Shown: piece by piece, positions 24,405 to 33,835 of the stretch
Numbering within the stretch: position 1 is the first letter of the stretch
How the letters are laid out: every line of letters begins with the position of its first letter
From: Saprospiraceae bacterium
GTDB taxonomy: Bacteria; Bacteroidota; Bacteroidia; Chitinophagales; Saprospiraceae
Assembly: GCA_028285085.1 (NCBI GenBank)
Contig: JANQQI010000112.1
Coordinates: 1-64,000, forward strand
Reading direction: 5' to 3'
Length of the DNA stretch: 64,000 bases
Notes under the pieces: generated by a model
Told to the model about the DNA's origin: nothing
The model's input: the letters and a program-made list of their open reading frames with translations, nothing else
Database searches by the model: none
Made by a program: the position numbers and the translations under genes

Positions 24405-25730
24405 TTAATCCACATTTATCAATAATATCCAATCCTCATCATCTGGCGTATTAAGGATCGGCGTTTTTGTGGGGCGGGTATAGGATTTAGAATTGAAGGA
24501 TTTTCCAGTACGAGGATTATACCATTTTAGTTGGTAGGAATCATTTTGAATAAGCTGGAGCTGAATCTGCAAAGATCGGCCCGATGGGAGATAAATGACT
24601 GCGCCCTGTCGGTTGGCTGTAAATGCTGCAACGGCATAATCATTCGAAGCGTACTGACCGCTCCCGGTGATCAACAGTTCACTTTCCCAGTCTGGTTCTA
24701 ATTGATGAAAATGGAGTTGATGCATGAGGTCAAGCAGATGCCGTAAGCTGCGGGCGCCAGGTAATTGCAAAGTGGCCCGCCAGTCCTCTGGCAAATGCCA
24801 ATTGGGACTCCCATAGGCATGCCCCGTGCTGCCTCTCAACGCGGCCCAGTAAGCTTGTTTACGAACTTGCCGGGCGGAGCCCCAAGCACCGTGTTCTTCT
24901 TCGTAGGTGCTTTCCCCCAAAAAGAATGGCATAGCTGATTTCTGATATTCGTCATAGGCGACTTCGTAAACATCCGACTGGATACGATTCCAAGCCTTAT
25001 TGAATCCACGGAAATAGGTGTAGATCATACTGATGTCTAGCCAATCCGCCTCGGGATAAACGTCTGTACTCGAATGGGTACTGGCTGCATGGTAAGTAAA
25101 CAAGTGCTCGGAAGTCGTTTCTTGTAAGCCCTTGACCAGGGCGGCGTATGCTTCCGGTGCACCGTAGGGATCATTATCGCCACCAATAATCCACATGATA
25201 TTATTGTAAGTCGCGTAGCGTTGTCCGAGCCAACGACTGAATTGATAAGTCTTTTCTACACCGTTGACATTCATCGGTAAAGGCTGCCCCTGAGTGTCTA
25301 GGCCAGCCATATCTGCCCGGCAGCAGCCCGCCCACAGGGGGACGATACCTACAAAAAAACCTTTTGCTTCAATGACATTTAAAATGCTATCCACCCGATT
25401 AAAAAATAATGCATTGGGTTGGGAAAAATCATGATCGCCTAACCAAGGGCTTTCGCCGTAGAGATTAAGTTGCCCTTTTGCCCCGGTAAGCATGATTTGC
25501 AGACTGTTAAAACCTTGCTGTTTGCGTGTATCAAGATATTCACTGACTTCGGTCAGCGTCAGCTTAAAAAATAAATGCCAAGGAGTATCCGCCTGATAGA
25601 AGAAGGGCTGCCCTTGCGCATCTTCTAGGTAACGCTGATTGTCACTAACGCGAAGTGGAAAAGCTACGGCAGACTGGCTGTAACCATAATTCAAAGCAAG
25701 CGAGCACAGTAGGAGATAGAAGAGTTGCAT
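24405..25730 (-). CDS. GH140-like (DUF4038) secreted glycoside hydrolase
   Basis: 441 aa. A signal peptide (MQLFYLLLCSLALNYGYSQ) precedes the DUF4038 fold: ADTPWHLFFKLTLTEVSEYL, GFNSLQIML, FFNRVDSILNVIEAKGFFVG and IMWIIGGDNDP, with a candidate acid in FFLGESTYEEEHGA. A C-terminal beta-sandwich (about 360-440) resembles the putative collagen/glycan-binding domain attached to these enzymes. GH140 members cleave apiose-containing pectic side chains; related members have other specificities. It would act outside the cytoplasm. It is not in a recognisable PUL (no SusC/SusD here). Confidence 0.82.
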   Translation of the reverse strand: MQLFYLLLCSLALNYGYSQSAVAFPLRVSDNQRYLEDAQGQPFFYQADTPWHLFFKLTLTEVSEYLDTRKQQGFNSLQIMLTGAKGQLNLYGESPWLGDHDFSQPNALFFNRVDSILNVIEAKGFFVGIVPLWAGCCRADMAGLDTQGQPLPMNVNGVEKTYQFSRWLGQRYATYNNIMWIIGGDNDPYGAPEAYAALVKGLQETTSEHLFTYHAASTHSSTDVYPEADWLDISMIYTYFRGFNKAWNRIQSDVYEVAYDEYQKSAMPFFLGESTYEEEHGAWGSARQVRKQAYWAALRGSTGHAYGSPNWHLPEDWRATLQLPGARSLRHLLDLMHQLHFHQLEPDWESELLITGSGQYASNDYAVAAFTANRQGAVIYLPSGRSLQIQLQLIQNDSYQLKWYNPRTGKSFNSKSYTRPTKTPILNTPDDEDWILLINVD

Positions 25731-25775
25731 TTTTTCTCAACAAGTTGATGATGACTTTAAGACCGCTGCGGTTAA

Positions 25776-26150
25776 TTAGTTTTCCACGGCTGAAACATCA
25801 ACAACGATTCCGTTTGGATCCTTCAACAGTAAGCGGCGTTGACCGTAAAATGTGCTATGTGGTGCTTTTATAATCTCAATGTTTTCCTTTTGCGCAAGCG
25901 TGAAGCAAGCGTCGACATCATCAACGACAAAGGTCAGGTAAATGCCTTGCGGATTTTGCCGGGCGGCTTCTGGTACGATTTCGTGGGTGCGATCGATAAT
26001 GCCTATTTCCATGGATAGCTCCTTAGAAACAAGATTAACGAACCAATTGCTATCGTAAGTAGCCTCAAACTGAAATAGTTTGATATAAAAATCTCTGCTT
26101 GCCGCGAGATGGTCAGAACAAATGTTTACTAATAACCGCTGAATCGCCAT
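25776..26150 (-). CDS. VOC family protein
   Basis: 124 aa. LLVNICSDHLAASRDFYIKL at the N-terminus and GIYLTFVVDDVDACFTLAQK … RRLLLKDPNGIVVDVS at the C-terminus give the two-module VOC fold, closest to the PhnB/glyoxalase-like subgroup. Substrate unknown. It precedes the GH140-like gene and follows the aquaporin gene by 17 bp on the same strand. Confidence 0.87.
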   Translation of the reverse strand: MAIQRLLVNICSDHLAASRDFYIKLFQFEATYDSNWFVNLVSKELSMEIGIIDRTHEIVPEAARQNPQGIYLTFVVDDVDACFTLAQKENIEIIKAPHSTFYGQRRLLLKDPNGIVVDVSAVEN

Positions 26151-26167
26151 GCTTTGAGGATTTTAAT

Positions 26168-26806
26168 TTACTCTTCTTTAAAATACCACCAACTCCAACT
26201 CGCCAGTACGGCACCAATCATCGGTGCGACGATATAAATCCAGAGGTGATCCAGATTGCCGGCAACAACTGCAGGCCCCAACGAACGGGCCGGATTCATG
26301 GAGGCTCCCGAGATCGGCCCGGCAAAAAGTGCTTCTAACAATACGGCTGCTCCCACCACGGGGGCAGTGTAATGACTAATGGCTTTCTGTTGACTCACCA
26401 TTAGGATAACTAACATCAAGATGTAAGTCAGAATGATTTCCAGAATAAAGGATTGCATGACACTACCTTGGGGGAGCGTCATGCCCAGGGAGGTATGCGA
26501 ACTAAATAAGAGTTTGAGGGTACCTGAAGCCAGGACTGCCCCGACGAGTTGCGCCATAATGTAAGGGACAACTTCTCGGCCTTTGAAAAGGCCTGCGGCG
26601 GCGAATCCTACCGTAACGGCTGGATTAATATGCGAGCCGGACAGGCTTCCGAAGCAATAGACCACAATCATGACCACCAAGCCGAAGGCAATGGCAATGC
26701 CTTGATGGGTGATTGCCCCCTCCGAAAAATCATTAATGACAATGGCACCGGTGCCACAAAACAACAGTAAGTAAGTGCCAAGGGCTTCGGCGACGTATCG
26801 TTTCAT
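26168..26806 (-). CDS. Aquaporin / MIP family channel
   Basis: 212 aa with six hydrophobic segments and both NPA boxes (SGSHINPAVTVGFAAAG and SGASMNPARSLGPAVV). The start (MKRYVAEALGTYLLLFCGTGA) is the typical MIP first helix. The absence of the long loops of glycerol facilitators and the length suggest an AqpZ-like water channel or small-solute channel. Inner-membrane protein. It lies between an esterase gene and a VOC gene with short gaps, so it may belong to one transcript. Confidence 0.93.
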   Translation of the reverse strand: MKRYVAEALGTYLLLFCGTGAIVINDFSEGAITHQGIAIAFGLVVMIVVYCFGSLSGSHINPAVTVGFAAAGLFKGREVVPYIMAQLVGAVLASGTLKLLFSSHTSLGMTLPQGSVMQSFILEIILTYILMLVILMVSQQKAISHYTAPVVGAAVLLEALFAGPISGASMNPARSLGPAVVAGNLDHLWIYIVAPMIGAVLASWSWWYFKEE

Positions 26807-26824
26807 GTTGGAAAATTAAAGTGG

Positions 26825-27676
26825 TTATTCGTCTTGTTTTTCTTTTGGCTGAGGATGCAGTTGCTCGAACGCCCAGTAAACCGCGCGGTGCAGAATAGTC
26901 GCGTGATTCTCTTCGGGCATCGTTTGGTAAAACACCGTCAATTTTTCCTGCTCGCGCAGCGCTGCCACCAGCTTGTCGGCAACTTCGTGCATGACCGGAT
27001 GCTCTTTGCCTAAGGCCACTGCGATGCGTTGCTGCATATTTGGTTGCGCCTGCAAATAAGTATTTATATCGTTGATCATTTTTTGCTGATCCCACCAAAG
27101 CGAGGGACTAACGATGATATAATCATCGAATAATTGGGGCGACTTTAAGAGTACCTCCGTTGCCAAAAGGCCACCCATTGACTGGCCGATGAGGGTTTGA
27201 TGATCATTTGTTTTGTAGTGCTGTTGGATGAACGGCTGGACCTCTGTTTCCAGAAAACGGATGAAAGCCGCGGAGCCACCCTGTGTTGGTAAGTGTTTTT
27301 TATCCTCGGGATCATTGCTGGGGTAGGTGAAATCGCGATAGCGATCCACATTCGCGATCCCCACTACAATGGCGTGGGGAAGTAAGCTGTACATATTCAT
27401 GAACTGCGCCAGCCCGGCAATATGTGGAAAGTCTTCGTGGGCGGAGCCGTCAAGGACGTAAATGGTCGGATAGGTAGCTACAGAATCCGGGTGATAGCCC
27501 TGTGGAAGGTAAATGTTTAGGCTGCGTTTTTCATTTAGGGCTTTTGAATCCAGATGTTCTACCACACCAAAGGGAAACACTTCTTTGTCTTTAGGATAGC
27601 GAGCATCAACTTGTTGGGCGTGCAGTGGAGTCACCAGGATGCACCAAACACAGATAAGGAATATTGGCCTTTGCAT
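26825..27676 (-). CDS. Exported alpha/beta hydrolase (esterase D/Fes-like)
   Basis: 283 aa from the ATG at 27676 (MQRPIFLICVWCILVTPLHAQ signal peptide). An in-frame extension to 27889 adds 71 residues before the signal peptide and is unlikely. The hydrolase shows YPTIYVLDGSAHEDFPHIAG, the nucleophile elbow GQSMGGLLATEVL and a C-terminal His region (EENHATILHRAVYWAFE), matching the putative-esterase (siderophore esterase/YbbA-like) family. It probably hydrolyses ester bonds in the periplasm. Confidence 0.85.
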   Translation of the reverse strand: MQRPIFLICVWCILVTPLHAQQVDARYPKDKEVFPFGVVEHLDSKALNEKRSLNIYLPQGYHPDSVATYPTIYVLDGSAHEDFPHIAGLAQFMNMYSLLPHAIVVGIANVDRYRDFTYPSNDPEDKKHLPTQGGSAAFIRFLETEVQPFIQQHYKTNDHQTLIGQSMGGLLATEVLLKSPQLFDDYIIVSPSLWWDQQKMINDINTYLQAQPNMQQRIAVALGKEHPVMHEVADKLVAALREQEKLTVFYQTMPEENHATILHRAVYWAFEQLHPQPKEKQDE

Positions 27677-27916
27677 GACTTGGGTATTGGTCTCACGAAT
27701 ATAATTACTTTTCAGGTAATAGAAATATAAACCTGCTCTGATGCTATAGCACGAAGTACGAATAGTGGAGCAAATGATGATCTTAACAGTTGTTAAAATA
27801 TGTAGGGACTTTATGTTAAGATTTAAATACGTGTTAAACCAATGACAAGCTGTTGAACTTACGATTATAGAAGGCCATTTTTGGTACAATTCTCACACAC
27901 GAAAAATTGAAGACCT

Positions 27917-28498
27917 ATGCAATTCCTTAAAACATCCTTCCTGCTTTTAAGCACCCTCATTTTGTTTAGCCAATGTGCCATCAACGGTATTTTACGTGAA
28001 GATGAAGATGTGTTCAGAGGAGAATCTCGAAACCGTTTGGAAACAACAGCGGCACCTATCGAGAATCGAACGGGCGTTTGTAACGTCAATAATTATTATG
28101 TACACACCTCTGGCAATGGCGGCACCTCTGATTTGACTTTATATACGGAGATCGTGAAAGAAACTGAGAATTTTGTACTTGAACCTGAGATTTACATCCA
28201 AATCGATAAGCACATTATCAAAAAGCGTATTGAAAGATTAGATCAAGGGATGCTGCCAGAATCCGAATCAAATGCGGACAATCCTATTCCCAGCTTGAAT
28301 ATCGCCTTAAATAATGCCAATAACGGTGCACCTAATCGGGATTATTTCCGCCTCCATTTTGATGAAGATGATATTGAAAAAATTCGTCGAGGCTTAGATA
28401 TCCGCTTTCGCTATTATTACGGGCCACACACGGTGACGATTAGAGTGAATCGTGTTCAAATGGAAAAACTCAAGCGATTAGTATCAGGAAAAATGTAG
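27917..28498 (+). CDS. Lipoprotein of unknown function
   Basis: 193 aa. The N-terminus MQFLKTSFLLLSTLILFSQC ends in a plausible lipobox, so it is probably an outer-membrane or periplasmic lipoprotein. The rest (LTLYTEIVKETENFVLEPEIYIQ … IDIRFRYYYGPHTVTIRVNR-like end) has no domain I recognise. Its upstream gap (27677-27916) is shared with the divergent esterase gene, where a promoter must lie. Confidence 0.72.
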   Translation: MQFLKTSFLLLSTLILFSQCAINGILREDEDVFRGESRNRLETTAAPIENRTGVCNVNNYYVHTSGNGGTSDLTLYTEIVKETENFVLEPEIYIQIDKHIIKKRIERLDQGMLPESESNADNPIPSLNIALNNANNGAPNRDYFRLHFDEDDIEKIRRGLDIRFRYYYGPHTVTIRVNRVQMEKLKRLVSGKM

Positions 28499-28537
28499 CA
28501 GCCATCAAACATAACTTTGAGATGGCTTCCAGTAATT

Positions 28538-29698
28538 TTAGTTATTACGTTGAGCAATTAGCTGCTCAATGTCTGCCGGTTCGAGTTGCTCAAGATAACT
28601 CAGGATACGAGGGATGAAGACGGTGTAATTAGGATAAGTGTCGGGATCATTTTCGTAGGTTTCCGATAATTCCTCCAAAGCGGGTAGGAGCAGAAAATGC
28701 ATCTTTTCAATGTGCTGTTCACGCAGTCGCTCCACCTCCTTCGTATTCCCCATCGCCGTAGCGATACGGATTTCGCCTAGCCGAACAATGTGCTCGTCTA
28801 CACAAGCATTCCAGTGGCTGACTTGATTAATTTGCATCAACTCGCGCCAAGCCGGCGTGAATAAATCAACGCTTTTCTCAATTTGCTGAGCAAAGGTATC
28901 CTGCTCCAAAAGTGAGCTCACAAAGGTATGTCCGAATTCGTGGATCGTCATCTCCGTCAACAAGTTGCGATCTCCATAACCGAATGCTGTATAATCCTCC
29001 ACTTTAGCTAAAGAGTCAATTGCAGATAAACCGCTTAAGTTTTGGTAAACCCGCAGGCCTTTACCGGTATAAACGTAGGGCCCAATGCCACGATACCCGC
29101 CTGTCGGCATCGCCGGACTCGGAATAATGCCATAAGCCAAGTGACTACTGTCTCGGTAATAATGCTCCATCGCTGCGATGATGCCTTTGGGCAATAGTCG
29201 CTCGATTTCCGCAATGCTACCTTGGTAATAATGTTGGTGTTGATTTAAAAAGGCTTCTACCTTGGCATCTAAATAAAACGCACCAAGTGCTTCGGCATAA
29301 GCAGTGAACCGAGTGGCTTCGTGTTGAATACGATCCGCCCGCAACGGATAACGTAAGCGCGGCCGAGGAAAGCCCTCATAATACAAGAGTGCCTCTACTA
29401 TTTCATCGGAGCCATATACTTTAATCAACTCACCGGTCATTTGCATGGCGGGATGGCTCTGGTAATCCCGGAAGTGGGATTGAGCAATTTGGGCGATTGG
29501 ATGCCCCGCAATGGAGCCATCGTAGAACTGGGTGAAAATAATCCAGAAGGTCTCAACCATGGGATTGGGAGCGATCGCCATCGTCTTCTCAGCAACGGTA
29601 GCTGTAGATGGGACTTCTGTTGTGGGAGGCGTCGCTTCTTCTTGACAAGACGTGAATAGCAATAGGAATAGGCAAGGAAAATACCGGAGGCAATACAT
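28538..29698 (-). CDS. DUF4932-type putative metalloprotease lipoprotein
   Basis: 386 aa. The N-terminus ends LLLFTSC, a lipobox. The zincin motif HEFGHTF is in EMTIHEFGHTFVSSLLEQD, with the upstream DUF4932-like context (GIGPYVYTGKGLRVYQNLSG). These surface lipoproteins are predicted gluzincin-like peptidases of unknown substrate. It is convergent with the lipoprotein gene at 27917 (gap 39 bp). Confidence 0.8.
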   Translation of the reverse strand: MYCLRYFPCLFLLLFTSCQEEATPPTTEVPSTATVAEKTMAIAPNPMVETFWIIFTQFYDGSIAGHPIAQIAQSHFRDYQSHPAMQMTGELIKVYGSDEIVEALLYYEGFPRPRLRYPLRADRIQHEATRFTAYAEALGAFYLDAKVEAFLNQHQHYYQGSIAEIERLLPKGIIAAMEHYYRDSSHLAYGIIPSPAMPTGGYRGIGPYVYTGKGLRVYQNLSGLSAIDSLAKVEDYTAFGYGDRNLLTEMTIHEFGHTFVSSLLEQDTFAQQIEKSVDLFTPAWRELMQINQVSHWNACVDEHIVRLGEIRIATAMGNTKEVERLREQHIEKMHFLLLPALEELSETYENDPDTYPNYTVFIPRILSYLEQLEPADIEQLIAQRNN

Positions 29699-29765
29699 AG
29701 GAAGTTGGCGTTGTTTCCTATATGATGCTTCAGTTTATCTATCCCCCTATTTGCAATAGATCATT

Positions 29766-30170
29766 TTACCCACTTATTTTACTAAATAAATGAGACCAGG
29801 GAATGATAAAGGGTAATACGATTACCCAAATCACAAAAAATCCAGCCATTCCTTTGGGATAATCACTACCCGCCCGGACCGCCGGCCAAGCGGCAAAAAG
29901 CAACCATGATCCTTTGTAAATGAGCTGAAAAAGCAATACTAAACTCATTTTATAAGGAAAGAACAGACCTAAAACTGATAAAACAAATATGGCCAACCAC
30001 AGTGCCCCGACCAGTCGAATGGCCTCCGAATAGGCAAAAGCACCACTAAAGACGGTTGTTTGAGCTAATCGGGGGTTGAAAAGACTGGTGATACTAATCC
30101 ATCCCGCCACGAGGATATTCGCCACGTAGATCACGCGCATCAGAAGTTCACCTAATTGAGAAGGAAGCAT
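29766..30170 (-). CDS. Four-helix integral membrane protein
   Basis: 134 aa from the ATG at 30170 (MLPSQLGELLMRVIYVANIL). A longer frame to 30236 is possible but its extra residues look non-coding. Four hydrophobic stretches (IYVANILVAGWISITSLF, LVGALWLAIFVLSVLGLFF, LVLLFQLIYKGSWLLFAAW, FFVIWVIVLPFIIPW) predict an inner-membrane protein. No family recognised beyond small DoxX-like or DUF-type membrane proteins. Confidence 0.75.
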   Translation of the reverse strand: MLPSQLGELLMRVIYVANILVAGWISITSLFNPRLAQTTVFSGAFAYSEAIRLVGALWLAIFVLSVLGLFFPYKMSLVLLFQLIYKGSWLLFAAWPAVRAGSDYPKGMAGFFVIWVIVLPFIIPWSHLFSKISG

Positions 30171-30235
30171 GAATTTGTTGTTTAACTGCGAACAACAGAT
30201 AGGACGGAAGGTTGAGAAAGTGACCAAGTGCAGCA

Positions 30236-30276
30236 AATAAAAACGAGCTTAGAAAGCCCCGCGCTCTCTAAGCTCG
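30236..30276 (-). terminator. Rho-independent terminator
   Basis: On the minus strand, CGAGCTTAGA pairs with TCTAAGCTCG (30244-30253 with 30267-30276) and is followed by TTTTTATTT. It lies just past the stop of the PDZ/T9SS gene at 30359 and ends that transcript. Confidence 0.8.
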
Positions 30277-30358
30277 AATAAATCGGAAATCAACTTACTA
30301 AAAGCTTATTCCGTGAAATATTTGTAGGAAAGTAATTTTTCCAAATAAGTGCTTTAGA

Positions 30359-31684
30359 TTATGCACGTGGCATGATCACTAAAGACTGCGTATAAATTTG
30401 CTGATCCTGAACGATGCTCAAGATAAGCGTACCTGGTGTAGCACCACCCAAATCCAAGGATTTGCTGTACTGGCCGTCAAAGTTGTTGATGACTTCTTCG
30501 AAAAGTACTTTACCCGTTGCATCGGCTACACGAATTGTCGTTGGCTTCGCTTCTGCTTGGAAACGTAGATTAATCGGTCCTGTAGATGGATTCGGGAATA
30601 CAGACAATTCTTTTAATTCAAGCGTATTAGAAGGGGTTTCAGTTGGCTGAACCAATTCTTCTGGAACGACTTCAACGATTTCTTCTGCTACCTCCTCCGT
30701 CTCTTCGTCACAAACCTTGAATTCAGCATCAATTTCCATCAATTCGCCATCACGCTCGATGCGTAATACATACATATCACCTGGCTCGTGCTTGTCGCGC
30801 TCGCGTACCAATTCTTGGTGAGAGCGTACCAATACGTCATCCAGAGCATAAATGATATCACCTCTCTGTAGGTTAGCACGATCAGCTGATGTTCCTTCGA
30901 TCACTTTGCTGATTTTCATACCACCGTTGTGGCGGTTGGAATAAATCCCGATGAAAATAGCACAAGGATCGCTTTTGAAACGAGAGTAGGCATTATCACT
31001 ATGGTTATAGCGGTAATTATAATTGTAGTTATAAGAACGCGATTTCTTCTCACCTAAAGTCGCAGTGAGCTGGGCCGGAGAACCATTGCGTAAATAATTA
31101 ACCTGAATAGTTTCGCCGGGCTGGTGTGCAGAAATGGCGCGGGTGATATCACCTACTTTGATCATTGTTTGACCATCTAAAGCCGTGATAATATCTCCAC
31201 TAATGAGACCCGCTTTTTCAGCACCGCTTTCTGGTACGATACGCGTAATCAATACGCCATCTTCATGTTTTTCGGAGTAAATACCGAGCAAGGCACGTTT
31301 CGTGCTTTTGCCAACGTTATTAACGTCCGTTGATTCACCAACAGTAATGTGTACGGTGTGAAGATCGTCACCATCGCTGTTGTCAGATCTGGCTTCGCGT
31401 ACGAAGAGAATGGTTTCGTCGTTGGCATCTTCGATATCCCCACGGATGTTGATTTCGAGATTTTCACCTTCGATGTTCAGGTCAGACAATTCTTCCAGAT
31501 AAGTGCTGACATCTTTGTCTTTGACGACCGTTTTTTTCACGGTGCCATCTTCATCGGTGATCGTTTGGACGATGTAAACTTGGTTAGTAGAGGGAGTTTG
31601 GTTTTGTTGGGCCTTTGAAAATTGAGGACTAATGAACAGCGCACAGAGCATTAGACTCGAGAGCGTAAAAGTACTTTTTTTCAT
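30359..31684 (-). CDS. Secreted double-PDZ protein with T9SS sorting domain
   Basis: 441 aa. A signal peptide (about 1-25, FTLSSLMLCALFISPQFSKA) leads to two PDZ domains (about 120-220: GVLITRIVPESGAEKAGLI, ITALDGQTMI; and about 240-320: MKISKVIEGTSADRANLQ, IIYALDDVLV). A Glu/Val-rich linker precedes a T9SS type A sorting domain (LSVFPNPSTGPINLRF … PGTLILSIVQDQQIYTQSLVIM). There is no protease domain, so it is probably a surface scaffold or adaptor. A tract of alternating Tyr/Asn (YNYNYNYRYNH) is unusual. A terminator lies downstream. Confidence 0.88.
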   Translation of the reverse strand: MKKSTFTLSSLMLCALFISPQFSKAQQNQTPSTNQVYIVQTITDEDGTVKKTVVKDKDVSTYLEELSDLNIEGENLEINIRGDIEDANDETILFVREARSDNSDGDDLHTVHITVGESTDVNNVGKSTKRALLGIYSEKHEDGVLITRIVPESGAEKAGLISGDIITALDGQTMIKVGDITRAISAHQPGETIQVNYLRNGSPAQLTATLGEKKSRSYNYNYNYRYNHSDNAYSRFKSDPCAIFIGIYSNRHNGGMKISKVIEGTSADRANLQRGDIIYALDDVLVRSHQELVRERDKHEPGDMYVLRIERDGELMEIDAEFKVCDEETEEVAEEIVEVVPEELVQPTETPSNTLELKELSVFPNPSTGPINLRFQAEAKPTTIRVADATGKVLFEEVINNFDGQYSKSLDLGGATPGTLILSIVQDQQIYTQSLVIMPRA

Positions 31685-32237
31685 TGTTCATCATTTTAGA
31701 GGGGTGAAGTAAATAGGTGCCTGACACCGGGCGAGGAGGCTATTCGGCAAGCGCAGTGTCGATGGGCTTACGGTTTAATGACGATATAAAATACAAAAAC
31801 GTTGCACCAACCTTGGTTAATATTTATCGCTTTAACATCTTGGGTAGGTACTGTGTAGGGTGAAAAGGAACGTATTCTACATTAAATTCTAGCTTTAAAA
31901 TTCATGCAAATTGAAAATCAATCCTCCGAAGTTCTATCTGAAGTTTCACAATAGAAAATCAGGGTACTGAATGATTGACCCGGTCGGAAGCTGGCGTTCT
32001 TAAGATATTGGTTATCAGGGAGTAGAAAATTTTAATATATTTTAAAATGTATAAAGAAAAAATGTAATTTTAACCCGTTTTTCAGCGGTGTGCTGATTAT
32101 GAATCGAACGTTGAGCTTAACGACTCTTGATCAAAGTTCGAACGAGGATGAGAGTGAAATTAAAGCGGATGAAAAAGATTTGAATTTATTTTAAAAAATC
32201 ATATTTCTTTCAATCATTGTTTATAAAATATCAATCC
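31685..32237. other. Divergent intergenic region
   Basis: 553 bp of A+T-rich DNA between the PDZ/T9SS gene (minus) and the OmpA-like gene (plus). It must hold both promoters. GATTTG-N19-TATTTCTT near 32175-32210 is a partial match to the Bacteroidota promoter consensus for the plus-strand gene. I see no gene here. Confidence 0.4.
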
Positions 32238-33161
32238 ATGAAGTTCACACCCCATCTATTGCTCTGTCTATTTCTGGGCTTGGGCGTTACCTCTTGTGTA
32301 TCGAATAAGAAGTTTAATGCCATGCAGGCGAACATGCAATCCGAGCTGGATGTTGCCAACAAACAACTCGGAAAATGTGGCGAAGATCTTAATAATTATA
32401 TGAGCCAGCTCAATGCTTGCGAAATCGAAAAAGCGAAACTAGAAGCAGAATTGAGTAAGAGCGATAATGCACTTAAAATTCGCGAGGAACAAATTACTGA
32501 CCTTAAAGAACAACGCGATAAGCAATTGTCTCAAGTTGGTGATTTGACGGTTTTGTCTCAATCGGCCAACGAGAATATCAAGGAAACCCTGTCTCAGTTG
32601 GAAAGCAAAGACAAATACATTCAATTATTACAAGCGGCCAAAACCAAAGCGGATTCCATCAATTTGGCGCTAGCTGTAAATCTGAAAGGTGTCCTCAAGC
32701 AAGGCATTGATGATGAGGATGTGGAAATCAAAGTTGACAAGACGGTGGTTTTTATCAACTTGTCGGATAAGATGTTGTACCAAAGTGGAAGCTCAAAACT
32801 AACTTCGCGTGCGGAGGAAGTATTGGGTAAAATTGCTCAGATTATTCAATCTCGTCCAGAGTTGGAGGTCATGATTGAAGGCTACACGGATAATGTGCCG
32901 ATCAAAAATAGTTGTATTGATGACAACTGGGATTTGAGTGTGAAGCGTGCTACTTCGGTCGTTCGTGTTTTGCAAACGAAATACGAGGTCGATCCTAATC
33001 GCTTGATTGCTGCTGGTCGTGGAGAGTACAACACTTTGGCTTCTAACGACACTGCTGAAGGTCGTGCGACCAATCGCCGTACACGTATCATCATCATGCC
33101 GAAGTTGAATCAGTTTTATGATTTGTTGAACCCCAACGAAGCGGCAGCTGCTGGAGAATAA
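32238..33161 (+). CDS. OmpA family lipoprotein with coiled coil
   Basis: 307 aa from the ATG at 32238 (MKFTPHLLLCLFLGLGVTSC, lipobox VTSC). An upstream in-frame start at 32217 is less likely. Residues about 20-140 form a long heptad coiled coil (QSELDVANKQLGKCGEDL …). Residues about 170-300 are an OmpA/MotB peptidoglycan-binding domain: LYQSGSSKLTSRAEEVLGKI, VMIEGYTDNVPIKNS, NWDLSVKRATSVVRVLQ and GRATNRRTRIII. It anchors the outer membrane to peptidoglycan. A strong terminator follows. Confidence 0.92.
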   Translation: MKFTPHLLLCLFLGLGVTSCVSNKKFNAMQANMQSELDVANKQLGKCGEDLNNYMSQLNACEIEKAKLEAELSKSDNALKIREEQITDLKEQRDKQLSQVGDLTVLSQSANENIKETLSQLESKDKYIQLLQAAKTKADSINLALAVNLKGVLKQGIDDEDVEIKVDKTVVFINLSDKMLYQSGSSKLTSRAEEVLGKIAQIIQSRPELEVMIEGYTDNVPIKNSCIDDNWDLSVKRATSVVRVLQTKYEVDPNRLIAAGRGEYNTLASNDTAEGRATNRRTRIIIMPKLNQFYDLLNPNEAAAAGE

Positions 33162-33188
33162 ATAACTTCAAAGCAGTTCGTTTAATAT

Positions 33189-33235
33189 AAAAGATTAGAG
33201 TTTGTGAATGAGCAGGCTCTAATCTTTTATTTTTG
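33189..33235 (+). terminator. Rho-independent terminator of the OmpA-like gene
   Basis: AAAAGATTAGAG (33189-33200) pairs with CTCTAATCTTTT (33217-33228), followed by ATTTTTG. It covers the region of an earlier possible start of the next gene (33204), which argues that the next gene starts at 33240 instead. Confidence 0.9.
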
Positions 33236-33239
33236 TGCT

Positions 33240-33728
33240 ATGCTAGAAGAATTTAAAAAACAGGCCCGTGATCAGCGTAAGATAAATCGTCGATTTCTCA
33301 ATCGCCTCTCAACCCGTCCACCGCGTGATCTTGATGAGCATTTCCATGATTTACACGAAGCTGCTTTCGAGAAAATAGACTGCCTTGACTGTGCCAATTG
33401 TTGTAGTACCACCAGTCCAATATTTATTCCCAAAGATATTGATCGACTCGCACAGCGCCTCCGAATGAAACCGTCGGAATTTATCGAGACGTATTTGACC
33501 GTTGATGAAGACGGTGACTACGTGCTGCGCTCAGCCCCTTGTCCTTTTCTTGGTGATGATCATTATTGTAGTGTTTACGAGGATCGGCCTCGTGCTTGTC
33601 GTGAATATCCCCATACCAATCGCCGTAAGATGCATCAAATTTTAGATCTGACTTATCGTAATACCTTGGTATGCCCGGCAGTGTTATGGATTGTTGAACA
33701 ATTGCGTGAAAAGCAAGTGGGTAGCTGA
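33240..33728 (+). CDS. YkgJ-type cysteine-cluster (Fe-S) protein
   Basis: 162 aa from ATG 33240 (MLEEFKKQARDQRKINRRF); a start at 33204 would lie inside the upstream terminator. Conserved Cys residues occur in DCLDCANCCSTTSPIF and CPFLGDDHYCSVYEDRPRACREYPH, the pattern of the YkgJ/CxxCxxCC zinc- or iron-chelating family. Function is not established in the family. It lies directly downstream of a terminator, so its promoter must sit in or just after the hairpin region. Confidence 0.87.
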   Translation: MLEEFKKQARDQRKINRRFLNRLSTRPPRDLDEHFHDLHEAAFEKIDCLDCANCCSTTSPIFIPKDIDRLAQRLRMKPSEFIETYLTVDEDGDYVLRSAPCPFLGDDHYCSVYEDRPRACREYPHTNRRKMHQILDLTYRNTLVCPAVLWIVEQLREKQVGS

Positions 33729-33835
33729 AACCAACTACCCACATCTTTAAAAATTTGTGTTTATGCATCGGGCCCCATTCAAATGGGGGAACCGTGAGTA
33801 TGAAGACGAATTAGTCTTTCTATTGACAGCTTAGA

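Noticed and set aside
33204-33239. Earlier start of the YkgJ-type gene
   Set aside because: The added codons fall inside the terminator hairpin 33189-33235, so translation is more likely to begin at 33240.
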